NCBI GenBank assembly: GCA_900314755.1
Contig: OMWH01000024.1
Coordinates: 1-64,000, forward strand
Direction of reading: 5' to 3'
Length of the DNA: 64,000 bases
Source of the DNA: an uncultured Prevotellaceae bacterium
Lineage (GTDB): Bacteria > Bacteroidota > Bacteroidia > Bacteroidales > Bacteroidaceae
The notes below the pieces were generated by a model, which saw nothing but the letters and a program-made list of their open reading frames with translations, ran no database searches and was not told the DNA's origin. Both the position numbers and the translations under genes were made by a program. This document shows positions 1 through 8,392 of the stretch, in pieces. The stretch's first letter is position 1, and each line of letters begins with the position of its first letter.

Positions 1-2280
1 CTCAGCAAGCGTAATGGTGATATTACCAACTGTCTCACCTTCTGCCAAGGCAGCCTTCTTGGCTGCTATAGCGGCTGTGATGTCACCACCCGTGATGTCA
101 GAAGCAGCAATAGCAATGTCAACAGGAGTCTTCGAGAATACAGCGCTGACCAGTACCTCTGACTCCGGCATCTTAAACGTAGCATCGGCACCTACTGAAA
201 CATTTTCCTCACCTTTCTTGACAAGGTATGACTCAACTACGAAGCCTGAGGCTGGAGTTCCCGTAATGGTAACCATCTCATCCTTAGCAGCATATCCGGC
301 AGGTTTCGTGGTAACGGTACCGTTCTCAATACCGAGAGCAATATTGATGGCGAAGGATGCAGCTGACGTCAGTGTCCAGCGTGGGTCACCCATCGACTCT
401 GGTATAGAAGTCGTCTCAGGAGCAAGTACAAACGTTCCACCGAAGTCACCCTTGGCTGCGTCCTTGAAGAGAACTCTACCTACAACGCTGTTCTTGACAG
501 GTTCTGCATCGTCGCCAGTGGACTCGTCTGCACTCGTGTCAGCACCACCGAAGTTGAAGACGTTGCCATCAATGTCAAACTGAGGATTGGCACTTGAGCC
601 ACCACCGTTCATACCCTTGATGGTCTGACCGCTCTTACCACAGTCGACGAAGATATTGTTCTTGGCAACGAACTTCAGCCACTTCTGGTTGTTCTGACGA
701 TGGGTGAAGAAGTTCTTGCCATGAGCAAGGTTGTACATCGTGTTGTTCTCGAACTTGAAGGTCTGAACGGCATCTGCATTATACTCCGTAGTCTTCTGTC
801 CGCTCTGTGAGCTGTAGAACGACTTCGTTGTTGCCGTAGGAGCATAGAACGTTGAGTTCGTCACGGTGAAGTTCACTGCCGTGCTGCCCTTCGTGTAGTC
901 GAAGGTGGTAGCGTCGGCAGCAAGTTCAACAACACAGTTGTCAACAACAACATCACCGAAGTACTGCTTGCATCCGCTATAGAACAGTGCCTTCTTCAGA
1001 CCCTTCACGGTGATTCCCTTGACGGTCACGTTAGACTCAGTCCACGCACTGCTCGCTTCAATAGCAGCCATCTGGATGAAGTTGCCTTCCAATGCGGAAG
1101 CATCGATAGTAGCACCGTTACCGTTGATGGTCACGCTGGCGGGAGCCACGATAGGAGCACTAATCGTATAGGTAGCATTCTCTGCCAGGTTGATAGTGAT
1201 GTTCTTTGCATCATTATTACCCAGTTCAGCGATAGCAGCATTCAACGCCTCTGAAATATCACCAGAAGCAGGAGAGATGGCTACGTCAACAGACTGATTG
1301 AATGTGACACTAACCGTCACTGCGTCAGCAGGCATCTTGAACTTACCATTATTTACAGTAACAGCCAAATTCGTATTTACACCAGTTACAGAGTAGGACT
1401 TCACCTTATATCCCTCATCAGGGGTAGCGGTAATAGTTACCTCGTCACCCTCAGCGGCAATAACCTTGTCAACAGACACTTTACCACCCGTAATACCCTC
1501 GCCAATATTGACTTCATAGGTGGGTAACAGCTCTACCTGTGTGATGGTATAGCCAGCCTGGTTGATGATGATACCATCTGTCTTTATCTGTGCAACATTT
1601 GCCTCATTAACAACAAAGTCAAAGCCTGTTGCAGTAGCAGTAGCAGGCATACCTTCATAGTTCACCCATCCCCAACCGGTATCCTCACCACTATAGCTTA
1701 GCAGAAAATACTTTTCATCTTCAAAGCCTTCAGTTGCAGTAGCAGAAACACGAATAACATCACCTGCTTTTACATTAGCTAAATGGTTTTTATTAATAGT
1801 GGGCTTAGTTGTCGTGTTGCCAATCCAGACAGATTTCTCACTACCAGTCAGAGTTCCTTCCTCATAATAAACCTGAGTAGCAGAGTAGCCTGTACCAGAA
1901 AACATCACTCCATTAGCCTTAATTGCTGTCAAAATATCACCTGTTAATAAGAACGTTACGTCTGTAACATCACCCTTTCCTACAGGTACACCAGCTTCAA
2001 GGTCTTTCCAGCCTCCATCTTTAATGGCAACTTGAGCACTCCATTCGGTACCAGGTGTTACACCAGTAATGACTACATGCAGGATGTCACCGACCTTTAA
2101 TGCTTCTAATTTGTCTGCAGTTACTTTAATAGCATCAGAACCCCAATCTGCCGCAACTGGCGTCTCACTGCTCCACAAAATATGGGCATCGTCAGCTGCT
2201 GCTCTAAGAGCCTGCGTAGCTGCAAACGTAACGATGGCGATTGCTGCCAACGCAAAGAAAGATAGTAGTTTCTTTTTCAT
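1..2280 (-). CDS. Secreted beta-helix protein with bacterial repeat domains (DUF4957/DUF5123-like), 3' end missing
   Basis: The frame is open from an ATG at 2280 to the left edge (760 codons, no stop), so the C-terminus lies outside the window. An N-terminal hydrophobic stretch (MKKKLLSFFALAAIAIV) is a Sec signal peptide. Residues about 30-250 hold two related beta-sandwich units, ending GVMFSGTGYSATQVYY and GIIINQAGYTITQVELL. A bacterial repeat unit follows (YEVNIGEGITGGKVSVDK, near 253). A right-handed beta-helix of the type found in pectate lyases runs from about 360 to 580 (KNITINLAEN, NNTMYNLAHGKNFF, SSANPQFDIDGNVFNFGG). A second repeat unit lies near 648, and a second NITITLAE helix start is cut by the edge. 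I infer a surface or extracellular polysaccharide-binding or lyase-like protein. No catalytic residues can be assigned. Confidence 0.85.
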   Translation of the reverse strand, partial: MKKKLLSFFALAAIAIVTFAATQALRAAADDAHILWSSETPVAADWGSDAIKVTADKLEALKVGDILHVVITGVTPGTEWSAQVAIKDGGWKDLEAGVPVGKGDVTDVTFLLTGDILTAIKANGVMFSGTGYSATQVYYEEGTLTGSEKSVWIGNTTTKPTINKNHLANVKAGDVIRVSATATEGFEDEKYFLLSYSGEDTGWGWVNYEGMPATATATGFDFVVNEANVAQIKTDGIIINQAGYTITQVELLPTYEVNIGEGITGGKVSVDKVIAAEGDEVTITATPDEGYKVKSYSVTGVNTNLAVTVNNGKFKMPADAVTVSVTFNQSVDVAISPASGDISEALNAAIAELGNNDAKNITINLAENATYTISAPIVAPASVTINGNGATIDASALEGNFIQMAAIEASSAWTESNVTVKGITVKGLKKALFYSGCKQYFGDVVVDNCVVELAADATTFDYTKGSTAVNFTVTNSTFYAPTATTKSFYSSQSGQKTTEYNADAVQTFKFENNTMYNLAHGKNFFTHRQNNQKWLKFVAKNNIFVDCGKSGQTIKGMNGGGSSANPQFDIDGNVFNFGGADTSADESTGDDAEPVKNSVVGRVLFKDAAKGDFGGTFVLAPETTSIPESMGDPRWTLTSAASFAINIALGIENGTVTTKPAGYAAKDEMVTITGTPASGFVVESYLVKKGEENVSVGADATFKMPESEVLVSAVFSKTPVDIAIAASDITGGDITAAIAAKKAALAEGETVGNITITLAE

Positions 2281-2396
2281 ACGCTTTTTTGTTTTAGTTT
2301 GTTAATAGTGTTTATTATAAAAAATGTAATTATTGTTTTCTGTAGCTATGTAGAATATTCTCCCACCTTGCATGGCAAAGCAGATATAATCCGATG

Positions 2397-2404
2397 CAAA
2401 GATA
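2397..2404 (-). promoter_or_regulatory. Bacteroidota -7 promoter element (TATCTTTG)
   Basis: On the minus strand this reads TATCTTTG, the Bacteroidota TAnnTTTG element. It lies about 115 bases upstream of the start codon of the secreted protein at 2280, giving a leader of roughly 110 nt. Confidence 0.6.
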
Positions 2405-2520
2405 ATTAAATTTAGGAAAGAATCCTATTCCTTCACAATATTTAACAGAAAAGAAGGTAAGTCAAATCATTTAGAGTCCCTACAGTTCTCTTACCACAAA
2501 AAAGTTTTTTTATCAAAAAA

Positions 2521-2592
2521 AACATCACAAACATCACTCAAACTGAATGTCAGCAAGTTACGGGTGATGTTTGTGGTGATGTTTGTGATGTT
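2521..2592. repeat. Long inverted repeat of GTGATGTT words (copy 1)
   Basis: The left arm AACATCACAAACATCAC (2521-2537) is the exact reverse complement of the right arm at 2576-2592, and the loop of about 38 nt carries a further GGTGATGTTTGTG word. A diverged counterpart lies at 20821-20905. Both sit on the gene-distal side of a TTCCC-N5-GGGAA palindrome array upstream of a secreted-protein gene. It is not a simple terminator, because no expressed gene ends next to it. Confidence 0.75.
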
Positions 2593-2669
2593 TTATGCCC
2601 GAAAAGGGGTTAATGATGATGAAAAATGAAGATAAGACCGTATTTAATCACATAGTACCTTTATGATTA

Positions 2670-2773
2670 TTCCCTTATAGGGAACACCTCATTCCCTTTA
2701 AGGGAAGCATATTATTCCCATGCTGGGAATGATGGATTCCCACGGTGGGAATGGGAGATTCCCACCGTGGGAA
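2670..2773. repeat. Five phased 15-bp palindromes, TTCCC-N5-GGGAA (array 1)
   Basis: Five palindromes begin at 2670, 2692, 2715, 2737 and 2759, a step of 22 or 23 bp, about two helical turns. The outer five bases of each arm are invariant. The next pair covaries, T with A in the first two units and A with T in the other three, so the dyad itself is conserved. The array ends 137 bp before the pectate lyase start. It could be a cooperative operator array or tandem RNA hairpins. A related four-unit array is at 20667-20747. Confidence 0.85.
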
Positions 2774-2783
2774 CATACTCGAA

Positions 2784-2819
2784 GGTCATGGCTTCGCTGT
2801 GCGAAGTTACGTCCTTCGT
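2784..2819 (+). other. Hairpin in the pectate lyase upstream region
   Basis: GCTTCGC TGT GCGAAGT forms a tight stem-loop inside an outer GAAGG/CCTTC pair. It lies between the palindrome array and the gene. No T-run follows, so a leader structure is more likely than a terminator. Confidence 0.45.
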
Positions 2820-2886
2820 CCAATTTTCCCTTAATTTTATAATGTAATGAGTACATTCAAGGAGGAGAAGTGTCTTTATATAAATA

Positions 2887-2902
2887 TGTAAACGCGTTTA
2901 AA
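2887..2902. promoter_or_regulatory. LacI-type operator-like palindrome
   Basis: TGTAAACGCGTTTAAA is symmetric at 14 of 16 positions around a CG centre, as expected of LacI-family operators. It ends 7 bases before the pectate lyase ATG. No LacI regulator gene is in the window, so the regulator would be encoded elsewhere. Confidence 0.4.
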
Positions 2903-2909
2903 AACTAAT

Positions 2910-4649
2910 ATGAAAAGACTTATGATTTCCGCCGTAGCGTTGCTGAGCGTAGCAACGACGGCATTTGCACAGTATCCTGACCTCACCAGTGAGGCTAGTA
3001 AGAAAATCGCTGCCTTGAAGAAGCAATGGGCAGAGCACAGTGACTCCGCATGGGAAAAGGCATTCCCCATCGTGATAGAAGAGGCTAAGGCTGGCAGACC
3101 TTACGTACCCTGGGCATCACGCCCCTACGACCTGCGCCAGGCAAAGATTCCCGCATTCCCCGGTGCTGAGGGAGGTGGTATGTATACCTTTGGCGGCCGT
3201 GGCGGTAAGGTGTTGACCGTGACCAACCTCAACGACGACGGTCCCGGCTCTTTCCGCTGGGCTTGTGAGCAGGGTGGTGCCCGTATCGTGGTGTTCAATG
3301 TCAGCGGTATCATCCGTCTGAAGTCACCTATCTACGTCCGTGCCCCATACATCACCATCGCAGGACAGACCGCTCCCGGTGACGGTGTGATCATCGCCGG
3401 TGAGTCATTCCAGGTAGACACCCATGACGTGATTGTACGACACATGCGTTTCCGCCGTGGCGAGACACAGGTGACCTACCGTGAGGACTCCTTCGGTGGC
3501 AACCCCGTGGGTAATATCATGATCGACCACTGCTCCTGTGAGTGGGGTCTTGACGAGAACATCTCGTTCTACCGTCACATGTTCGACATGCACGATGGTA
3601 AGCCCAACCGCAAGGAGCCTACCGTCAACGTGACGATTCAGAACACCATCTCTGCCAAGGCACTGGACACATGGAACCACGCTTTCGGCTCCACCATCGG
3701 TGGTGAGAACACCACTTTCATGCGCAACCTCTGGGCTGACAACACTGGACGTAACCCCAGTATCGGTTGGGGCGGTGTGTTCAACTACGTGAACAACGTC
3801 ATCTACAACTGGGTACATCGCACTGCTGACGGTGGTGAGTTCACAACGATGTCGAACTTCATCAACAACTACTACAAGCCCGGTCCACTGACCCCGAAAG
3901 ACAGTCCCATCGGACACCGTATCGTGAAGTCGGAGAGCCGCTCACAGGGACTGTTCCCCTTCAAGCAGTTCGGACGTGTCTATGCCGTGGGTAATATCAT
4001 GGAGGGCTATCCCGAGATTACCAAGGACAACTGGAACGGTGGTATCCAGACAGCCGACAAGGACGGTGAGATGGACGAGACGGAGAAAGCACTGATGCGC
4101 TCCAACGAGCCCTTCGTCATGCCGCACATCAGCATCATGGAGACACAGCAGGCATTCGACTGGGTACTTGCCAATGCCGGTGCTACCATCCCCTGTCGTG
4201 ACATCGTCGACCAGCGTATCTGCGAGGAAGTGAAGACAGGCGTCGCCTACTATGTCAAGGACTATGAGAAGAAGGTGAAGGACAATCCCTACGGTGACAT
4301 GTGGGGACTCAGCGACAAGTCGAAGAACGAGCAAGGTTTCTTCAAATACCGCCGTCTGCCACAGGACTCCTATAAGAAAGGTATCATCACCGACCCCCGA
4401 CAGATGGGTGGCTATCCGGAGTACAACAAGAAATGGAAGCCCTGGAAGGACAGCGACGGTGACGGTATGCCGGACGAGTGGGAGAAGAAGAACGGTCTGA
4501 ACCCCAACGATGCCAGCGATGCCATCAAGGACTGCAACGGCGACGGCTATACCAATATCGAGAAGTATATCAACGCCATTCCTACCGACAAGAAGGTGGA
4601 CTGGACGGATATGAAGAATAACCATGATACACTAATCAAACCACTATGA
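2910..4649 (+). CDS. Secreted pectate lyase, polysaccharide lyase family 1
   Basis: This 579-residue protein has a signal peptide ending at TTAFA|QYP. From about residue 82 it shows the PL1 parallel beta-helix signature: IPAFPGAEGGG, GGRGGKVLTVTNL, DDGPGSFRWAC, APYITIAGQTAPGDGV, HDVIVRHMRFRRGE, IMIDHCSCEWGLDENIS. The last 65 residues form a calcium-binding-repeat-like tail (DSDGDGMPDEWEKKNGLNP). PL1 enzymes cleave polygalacturonate by beta-elimination and need Ca2+. The enzyme is probably exported to the cell surface. Its stop overlaps the transketolase start as ATGA, so the two are translationally coupled. The odd pairing of an exported lyase with a cytoplasmic transketolase ties the latter to pectin-derived sugar use. 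A phased palindrome array and a LacI-like operator lie upstream. Confidence 0.93.
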   Translation: MKRLMISAVALLSVATTAFAQYPDLTSEASKKIAALKKQWAEHSDSAWEKAFPIVIEEAKAGRPYVPWASRPYDLRQAKIPAFPGAEGGGMYTFGGRGGKVLTVTNLNDDGPGSFRWACEQGGARIVVFNVSGIIRLKSPIYVRAPYITIAGQTAPGDGVIIAGESFQVDTHDVIVRHMRFRRGETQVTYREDSFGGNPVGNIMIDHCSCEWGLDENISFYRHMFDMHDGKPNRKEPTVNVTIQNTISAKALDTWNHAFGSTIGGENTTFMRNLWADNTGRNPSIGWGGVFNYVNNVIYNWVHRTADGGEFTTMSNFINNYYKPGPLTPKDSPIGHRIVKSESRSQGLFPFKQFGRVYAVGNIMEGYPEITKDNWNGGIQTADKDGEMDETEKALMRSNEPFVMPHISIMETQQAFDWVLANAGATIPCRDIVDQRICEEVKTGVAYYVKDYEKKVKDNPYGDMWGLSDKSKNEQGFFKYRRLPQDSYKKGIITDPRQMGGYPEYNKKWKPWKDSDGDGMPDEWEKKNGLNPNDASDAIKDCNGDGYTNIEKYINAIPTDKKVDWTDMKNNHDTLIKPL

Positions 4650-5515
4650 ATACAAAAGAATTGACCGTGCTTGCGGAGAAGAACCGCAAGCGTCTGGTGG
4701 AGGTCGTCTATCGCGCTAAGGCAGGACATATCGGAGGTGATCTGTCCTGCCTCAACGTCATGACGGCACTCTACTTCCATGTGATGCAGGGACTCAATCC
4801 CCAAGACCCCAAAGCCCCGGGCCGTGACCGCTTCGTGCTGTCGAAGGGACACTGTGTGGAGGCGCTCTATGTGACCTTGGAGGCAAAGGGATTCCTCAAA
4901 CCTGAGATTCTGGACACCTTAGGGCAGTATGGCTCTATCCTCAGCGGACACCCCACCATCGAGGTTCCGGGTATCGAGGTGAACAGCGGTGCCTTAGGAC
5001 ACGGACTCAGCATCGGCATCGGTATGGCGATCGCTGAGAAAATGAACCGTAACGCCTATCTCAACGACAACCCTACCACACCAGTCCCTGCCTACCACAC
5101 CTATGTGTTGATGGGTGACGGTGAACAGGGTGAGGGTTCTATCTATGAGGCTGCCATGGCTGGCAGCAAGTACAAACTGGACAACCTCGTCGCCATCATC
5201 GACCGTAACCACCTGCAGATCAGTGGTGACACGGAGAATGTGATGCCTATCGACTCCATCCGTGAGCGCTGGAGTGCCTTCGGATGGGATGTCATCGATA
5301 TGAACGGTGACTCGATGGAAGATATCGTCAAGACTTTCGATGCCATCGACTATCAGAACGGGAAGCCCCACCTGATCATCTCCAATACCACCAAGGGCAA
5401 GGGTGTCGGCTTCATGGAGGGCATCGCCAAATGGCACCATGGCGTGCTCAACGCCGAGCAGTGCGAGGCTGCCGTGAAGGAGATTGAGGAAAGAATTGAA
5501 AAATTGAAAAATTGA
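4646..5515 (+). CDS. Transketolase, N-terminal (thiamine diphosphate) subunit
   Basis: This 289-residue subunit carries the thiamine diphosphate-binding core: KAGHIGGDLSCL, SKGHCVEALY, SGALGHGLSIGIG, and GDGEQGEGSIYEAAM followed by DRNHLQISG. Split transketolases of this type transfer two-carbon ketol units. It overlaps the preceding lyase stop by 4 bp and is followed 14 bp later by its partner subunit. The last codons (EERIEKLKN) are made of the junction repeat TTGAAAAA, a low-complexity C-terminus. A split transketolase beside an FGGY kinase and pectin lyases could act in general pentose phosphate metabolism. It could instead serve a dedicated route such as D-apulose 4-phosphate breakdown, described for D-apiose-using bacteria. 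The sequence alone does not decide. Confidence 0.92.
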   Translation: MNTKELTVLAEKNRKRLVEVVYRAKAGHIGGDLSCLNVMTALYFHVMQGLNPQDPKAPGRDRFVLSKGHCVEALYVTLEAKGFLKPEILDTLGQYGSILSGHPTIEVPGIEVNSGALGHGLSIGIGMAIAEKMNRNAYLNDNPTTPVPAYHTYVLMGDGEQGEGSIYEAAMAGSKYKLDNLVAIIDRNHLQISGDTENVMPIDSIRERWSAFGWDVIDMNGDSMEDIVKTFDAIDYQNGKPHLIISNTTKGKGVGFMEGIAKWHHGVLNAEQCEAAVKEIEERIEKLKN

Positions 5516-5529
5516 AGGATTGAAGTTTT

Positions 5530-6447
5530 ATGATTGCTTGTAGAAAACAGTTTACTGACACGTTGCTGGAACTGGCACGTGAAGACAAAGATATTATCGC
5601 CGTGACAACCGATGCCCGCGGCTCGGTGACACTGGGCGACTATGCCACGGCACTCCCTGAGCAGTTTGTGGAGTGCGGTATCGCTGAGCAGGATGCTGTA
5701 GGCATCTCGGCAGGTCTCGCCCACTCTGGCAAGAAAGTGTTCTGCTGCGGTCCTGCCTGCTTCTATGTGGCACGCTCACTGGAACAGGTGAAGGTAGACC
5801 TCGCATACAGTGAGAACCCTGTCACCATCCTGGGTGTGTCCGGTGGTGTCGCCTATGGCGCACTGGGTGCCACGCACCACTCACTGCATGACATCGCTGT
5901 GCTGCGCACCTTCCCCGGCATGACGGTATGTCTGCCCTCCGACTGGCGCTTTACCAAGAAATTAGTGAAACTCCTTGTTGACTACGACAAACCCTGCTAT
6001 GTCCGTGTGGGACGTGCCGCCGTTCCTGATGTCTATGCTGACGACAACTTTGAGGTGACTCCCGGTAAGGCAATCACTGTCCTTGACGGTAATGACATCA
6101 CCATCGTGGCAGCAGGCGAGACTGTCTACCATGCCTGGCAGGCTGGTCTCCAACTGAAGGAGAAGGGCATCAGTGCCCGTGTGCTCGACTGCTCATGGAT
6201 CAAGCCTTTCGACACAGAGGCGATCCTGAAGGCAGCAAAGGAGACGGGACGCTTCGTCACCGTCGAGGAACACAGCCAGTTTGGCGGACTCGGTGCGATG
6301 GTATGCGAGACGATTTCCGAGCATCCCGTACCAGTACGCATCCTGGGGATTCCTGACGAGAATGTCGTACATGGTACGAATGCTGAGATATTCCACCACT
6401 ACGGACTCGATGCCGAAGGTATCGTGAAAGCGGTGATTAGCCTATAG
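5530..6447 (+). CDS. Transketolase, C-terminal (pyrimidine-binding) subunit
   Basis: This 305-residue partner subunit begins MIACRKQFTDTLLELA. It contains the pyrimidine-binding half (TTDARGSVTL, FVECGIAEQDAVGISAGLA, GVSGGVAYGALGATHHSLHD) and the C-terminal regulatory half (ITIVAAGETVYHAWQAG, DCSWIKPFD, VTVEEHSQFGGLGA). The glutamate in GIAEQD is the conserved cofactor-activating residue. It is co-transcribed with the N-terminal subunit, separated only by repeat-like ATTGAAG sequence. The gene is followed by 113 bp without a convincing gene, then by the convergent kinase. It presumably forms an alpha2beta2 enzyme with the upstream subunit in the cytoplasm. Confidence 0.92.
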   Translation: MIACRKQFTDTLLELAREDKDIIAVTTDARGSVTLGDYATALPEQFVECGIAEQDAVGISAGLAHSGKKVFCCGPACFYVARSLEQVKVDLAYSENPVTILGVSGGVAYGALGATHHSLHDIAVLRTFPGMTVCLPSDWRFTKKLVKLLVDYDKPCYVRVGRAAVPDVYADDNFEVTPGKAITVLDGNDITIVAAGETVYHAWQAGLQLKEKGISARVLDCSWIKPFDTEAILKAAKETGRFVTVEEHSQFGGLGAMVCETISEHPVPVRILGIPDENVVHGTNAEIFHHYGLDAEGIVKAVISL

Positions 6448-6560
6448 GCACTCTAGTCCCAAGAACTTACGCAAGCCCTTCACACCAAGGACGACGCTGT
6501 TCCATCCATGCCATGGCGGTGTCCATGGCGGTGTGTACACATACTACGTGTTTCATATTC

Positions 6561-8057
6561 TTATTCTTTAGAGATTAGTTGGTTTACTGCATGACGCCAG
6601 CCCTCATAGAGGTGAGCGTTGAGTGTTGAGCGTTGAGCGTTTGGCTGATAGACATCGGTTACTTTGCGCAGTCCGGTCACCTCATCGAAGGACTTCCACA
6701 GCCCACGGGCAAAACCGTTCATGATGACGGCACCGAAGGCGGAGGCATCGTCGACCTCCGTACAGACGACGGGGGTGTCCAGCATATCAGCCTGGAACTG
6801 CATGAGGAACTTGTTCTTTGTCGGTCCTCCATCGGCACATATCTCATTGAGCTTTCCTCCCGTGGCACGTGCCATCACATCTATCAGGTCCTTGATCTGG
6901 TAGGCGATGCTCTCCAGTGCCGCACGAAGGAAATGTGCCTTCGTCGTGGCGAAGGTGAGTCCGAAGACTGCTCCCTTCACGTCACTCTGCCACCAGGGTG
7001 CACCCAGTCCTGAGAAAGCAGGAACGATATATACCCCACCGTTGTCCTCGACACTGGTGGCAAGTGCTTCCATCTCAGACGGATGCCCGACCAGTTGCAA
7101 CTGGTCAGCAATCCATTTCAGGGTGGCACCGGTACTATAGATATTACCCTCGAAACCGTAATAGACCTTACCAAAGGCGGAGAAGCCCACACTGGTCACC
7201 AGCCCCTCGGGGGCTGCCTGCGGTTCCTCACCGATATTCACCATCACACTGGAACCAGTACCGTAGGTCACCTTACCGGAGCCCTTGGTGAAACACATCT
7301 GTCCTACCAGGGCACCATGACTGTCACCCAGCACACCTGAGATGGGGATGGGCTGTGGGAAGATACCTTCCACCGTCGTCTCACCATAAACGGCATCACA
7401 GGGCAGGATATCCGCCATCATGCTGCGGGGGATATCAAAGAGACGCAACAGGTCGTCATCCCAGTCCATCGTATGGATATTAAAAAGCATCGTGCGGGAC
7501 GCATTGGTATGGTCGGTGGCAAAGGTCTTACCCCCCGTGAGTTTCCAGATGAGCCATGTCTCAATGGTTCCCATCAACAGCTCCCCACGGTTGGCAGCAT
7601 CACGGGCTCCTTCCACGTTATCCAACAGCCATTTCACTCCTGAGGCGGAGAAATTGGGATCGATGAGCAGACCGCTCTTCGACATCACCTGCCTGGTATA
7701 TCCCAACTCCCGTAACTCACGGCACAGTTCGGCACCACGGGTGTCCTGCCATACCACTGCATGGGCAATGGGCGTACCTGTCTGTTTGTTCCATACCACT
7801 GCCGTCTCACGCTGGTTTGTGATTGCCAATGAGAAGTGAGAGGTGAGAGGTGAGAGGTGAGAGGACTCCATCAACTTTCTGATAGCCTCCACCATGTTTT
7901 GGTATATCTCCTCTGCGTCATGTTCCACCCATCCTGTCTGGGGGTAGTATTGGTGGTGGTCAACATTAGTGCGACCTATCATGTGGCACTGCTCGTCAAA
8001 GAGCAATGCCTTGGTAGACGACGTGCTCTGGTCTATTGCAATGATGTATTGTTTCAT
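6561..8057 (-). CDS. FGGY-family carbohydrate kinase, glycerol kinase-like
   Basis: The 498-residue protein aligns by eye with glycerol kinase throughout: IAIDQSTSSTKALLFD (phosphate loop), YPQTGWVEHD, AITNQRETAVVW, TNASRTMLFNIHTMDWDD, GVLGDSHGALVGQ, YGTGSSVMVN, PAFSGLGAPWW, ADGGPTKNKFLMQFQAD. Two segments differ in an informative way. Before ITNQRE the chain has SSHLSPLTSHFS, encoded by GAGGTGA heptamers at about 7840-7862. Near the C-terminus QRSTLNAHL is encoded by AACGCTC heptamers at about 6612-6642. The substrate could be glycerol, but the neighbours (split transketolase, pectin lyases, four-carbon acid genes) make another small polyol or ketose such as D-apulose possible. A promoter at 8279-8286 would transcribe it together with the gene fragment upstream. 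Confidence 0.85.
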   Translation of the reverse strand: MKQYIIAIDQSTSSTKALLFDEQCHMIGRTNVDHHQYYPQTGWVEHDAEEIYQNMVEAIRKLMESSHLSPLTSHFSLAITNQRETAVVWNKQTGTPIAHAVVWQDTRGAELCRELRELGYTRQVMSKSGLLIDPNFSASGVKWLLDNVEGARDAANRGELLMGTIETWLIWKLTGGKTFATDHTNASRTMLFNIHTMDWDDDLLRLFDIPRSMMADILPCDAVYGETTVEGIFPQPIPISGVLGDSHGALVGQMCFTKGSGKVTYGTGSSVMVNIGEEPQAAPEGLVTSVGFSAFGKVYYGFEGNIYSTGATLKWIADQLQLVGHPSEMEALATSVEDNGGVYIVPAFSGLGAPWWQSDVKGAVFGLTFATTKAHFLRAALESIAYQIKDLIDVMARATGGKLNEICADGGPTKNKFLMQFQADMLDTPVVCTEVDDASAFGAVIMNGFARGLWKSFDEVTGLRKVTDVYQPNAQRSTLNAHLYEGWRHAVNQLISKE

Positions 8058-8071
8058 TTCTATCCGGGATT

Positions 8072-8239
8072 TTAATGTATTAATAATTTAGTATGAAGAT
8101 GTACCTCACAGGCTCCCGCCTTGTAACAGTTAATGGTATCCTCAGCGATCTCCTCTGGTGTCAATGGATTCTTCACATCGGCAGGAATCACCTTACCTAC
8201 ATGGCAGACGGGTGCCACTGTAACAATAATCTTTCTCAT
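8072..8239 (-). pseudogene. N-terminal remnant of a beta-keto acid cleavage enzyme (DUF849/BKACE)
   Basis: The 55-codon frame starts MRKIIVTVAPVCHVGK, continues LTPEEIAEDTINCYKAGA and CEVHLH, then turns into unrelated TKLLIH and a stop. This is the start of the BKACE/3-keto-5-aminohexanoate cleavage family, normally about 270-310 residues, up to the metal-binding HxH. Everything after that motif is missing, so it cannot be an active enzyme. It still has a promoter (8279-8286) and start codon and precedes the FGGY kinase by 14 bp, consistent with an operon that lost its first gene by deletion. A new role as a leader peptide is possible but unsupported. Confidence 0.7.
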
Positions 8240-8278
8240 GTCTTACTATTTTTTCTTTGTTTTAGTACTCTTAGGTGA

Positions 8279-8286
8279 CAAAGGTA
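8279..8286 (-). promoter_or_regulatory. -7 promoter element (TACCTTTG) for the kinase transcript
   Basis: TACCTTTG on the minus strand lies 40 bp upstream of the BKACE remnant start. It faces away from the promoter at 8351, making this a divergent regulatory region of about 150 bp. Confidence 0.6.
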
Positions 8287-8350
8287 CGAAGAAGTAAGTA
8301 AAATACAAAAGAAAACTACATTTTTTTTTGGCTTTTATTCTGATTATTCG

Positions 8351-8358
8351 TATCTTTG
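8351..8358 (+). promoter_or_regulatory. -7 promoter element (TATCTTTG) for the isomerase operon
   Basis: TATCTTTG lies 34 bp upstream of the isomerase ATG, with a T-rich TTTTTTTTTGG tract about 25 bp further up in the -33 position. It probably drives the six-gene operon 8393-15872. Confidence 0.7.
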
Positions 8359-8392
8359 CGAAAGAAAACTACTAAACAAATTAAATAAGACA

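Noticed and set aside
2670-2773. Palindrome array as a CRISPR array
   Set aside because: Units are 15 bp palindromes with 7-8 bp gaps, spacers are not unique 30-mers, and no cas genes are present.
3405-3917. Long antisense frames inside the pectate lyase and other genes
   Set aside because: They mirror codon structure of well-supported genes, have no start context or family features, and overlap completely.
6448-6560. Short minus-strand frame MKHVVCVHTAMDTAMAW and an alternative frame ending KGLRKFLGLECL
   Set aside because: No family resemblance, and it contains a direct CACCGCCATGG repeat. It could be a gene remnant, but the evidence is too thin to annotate.
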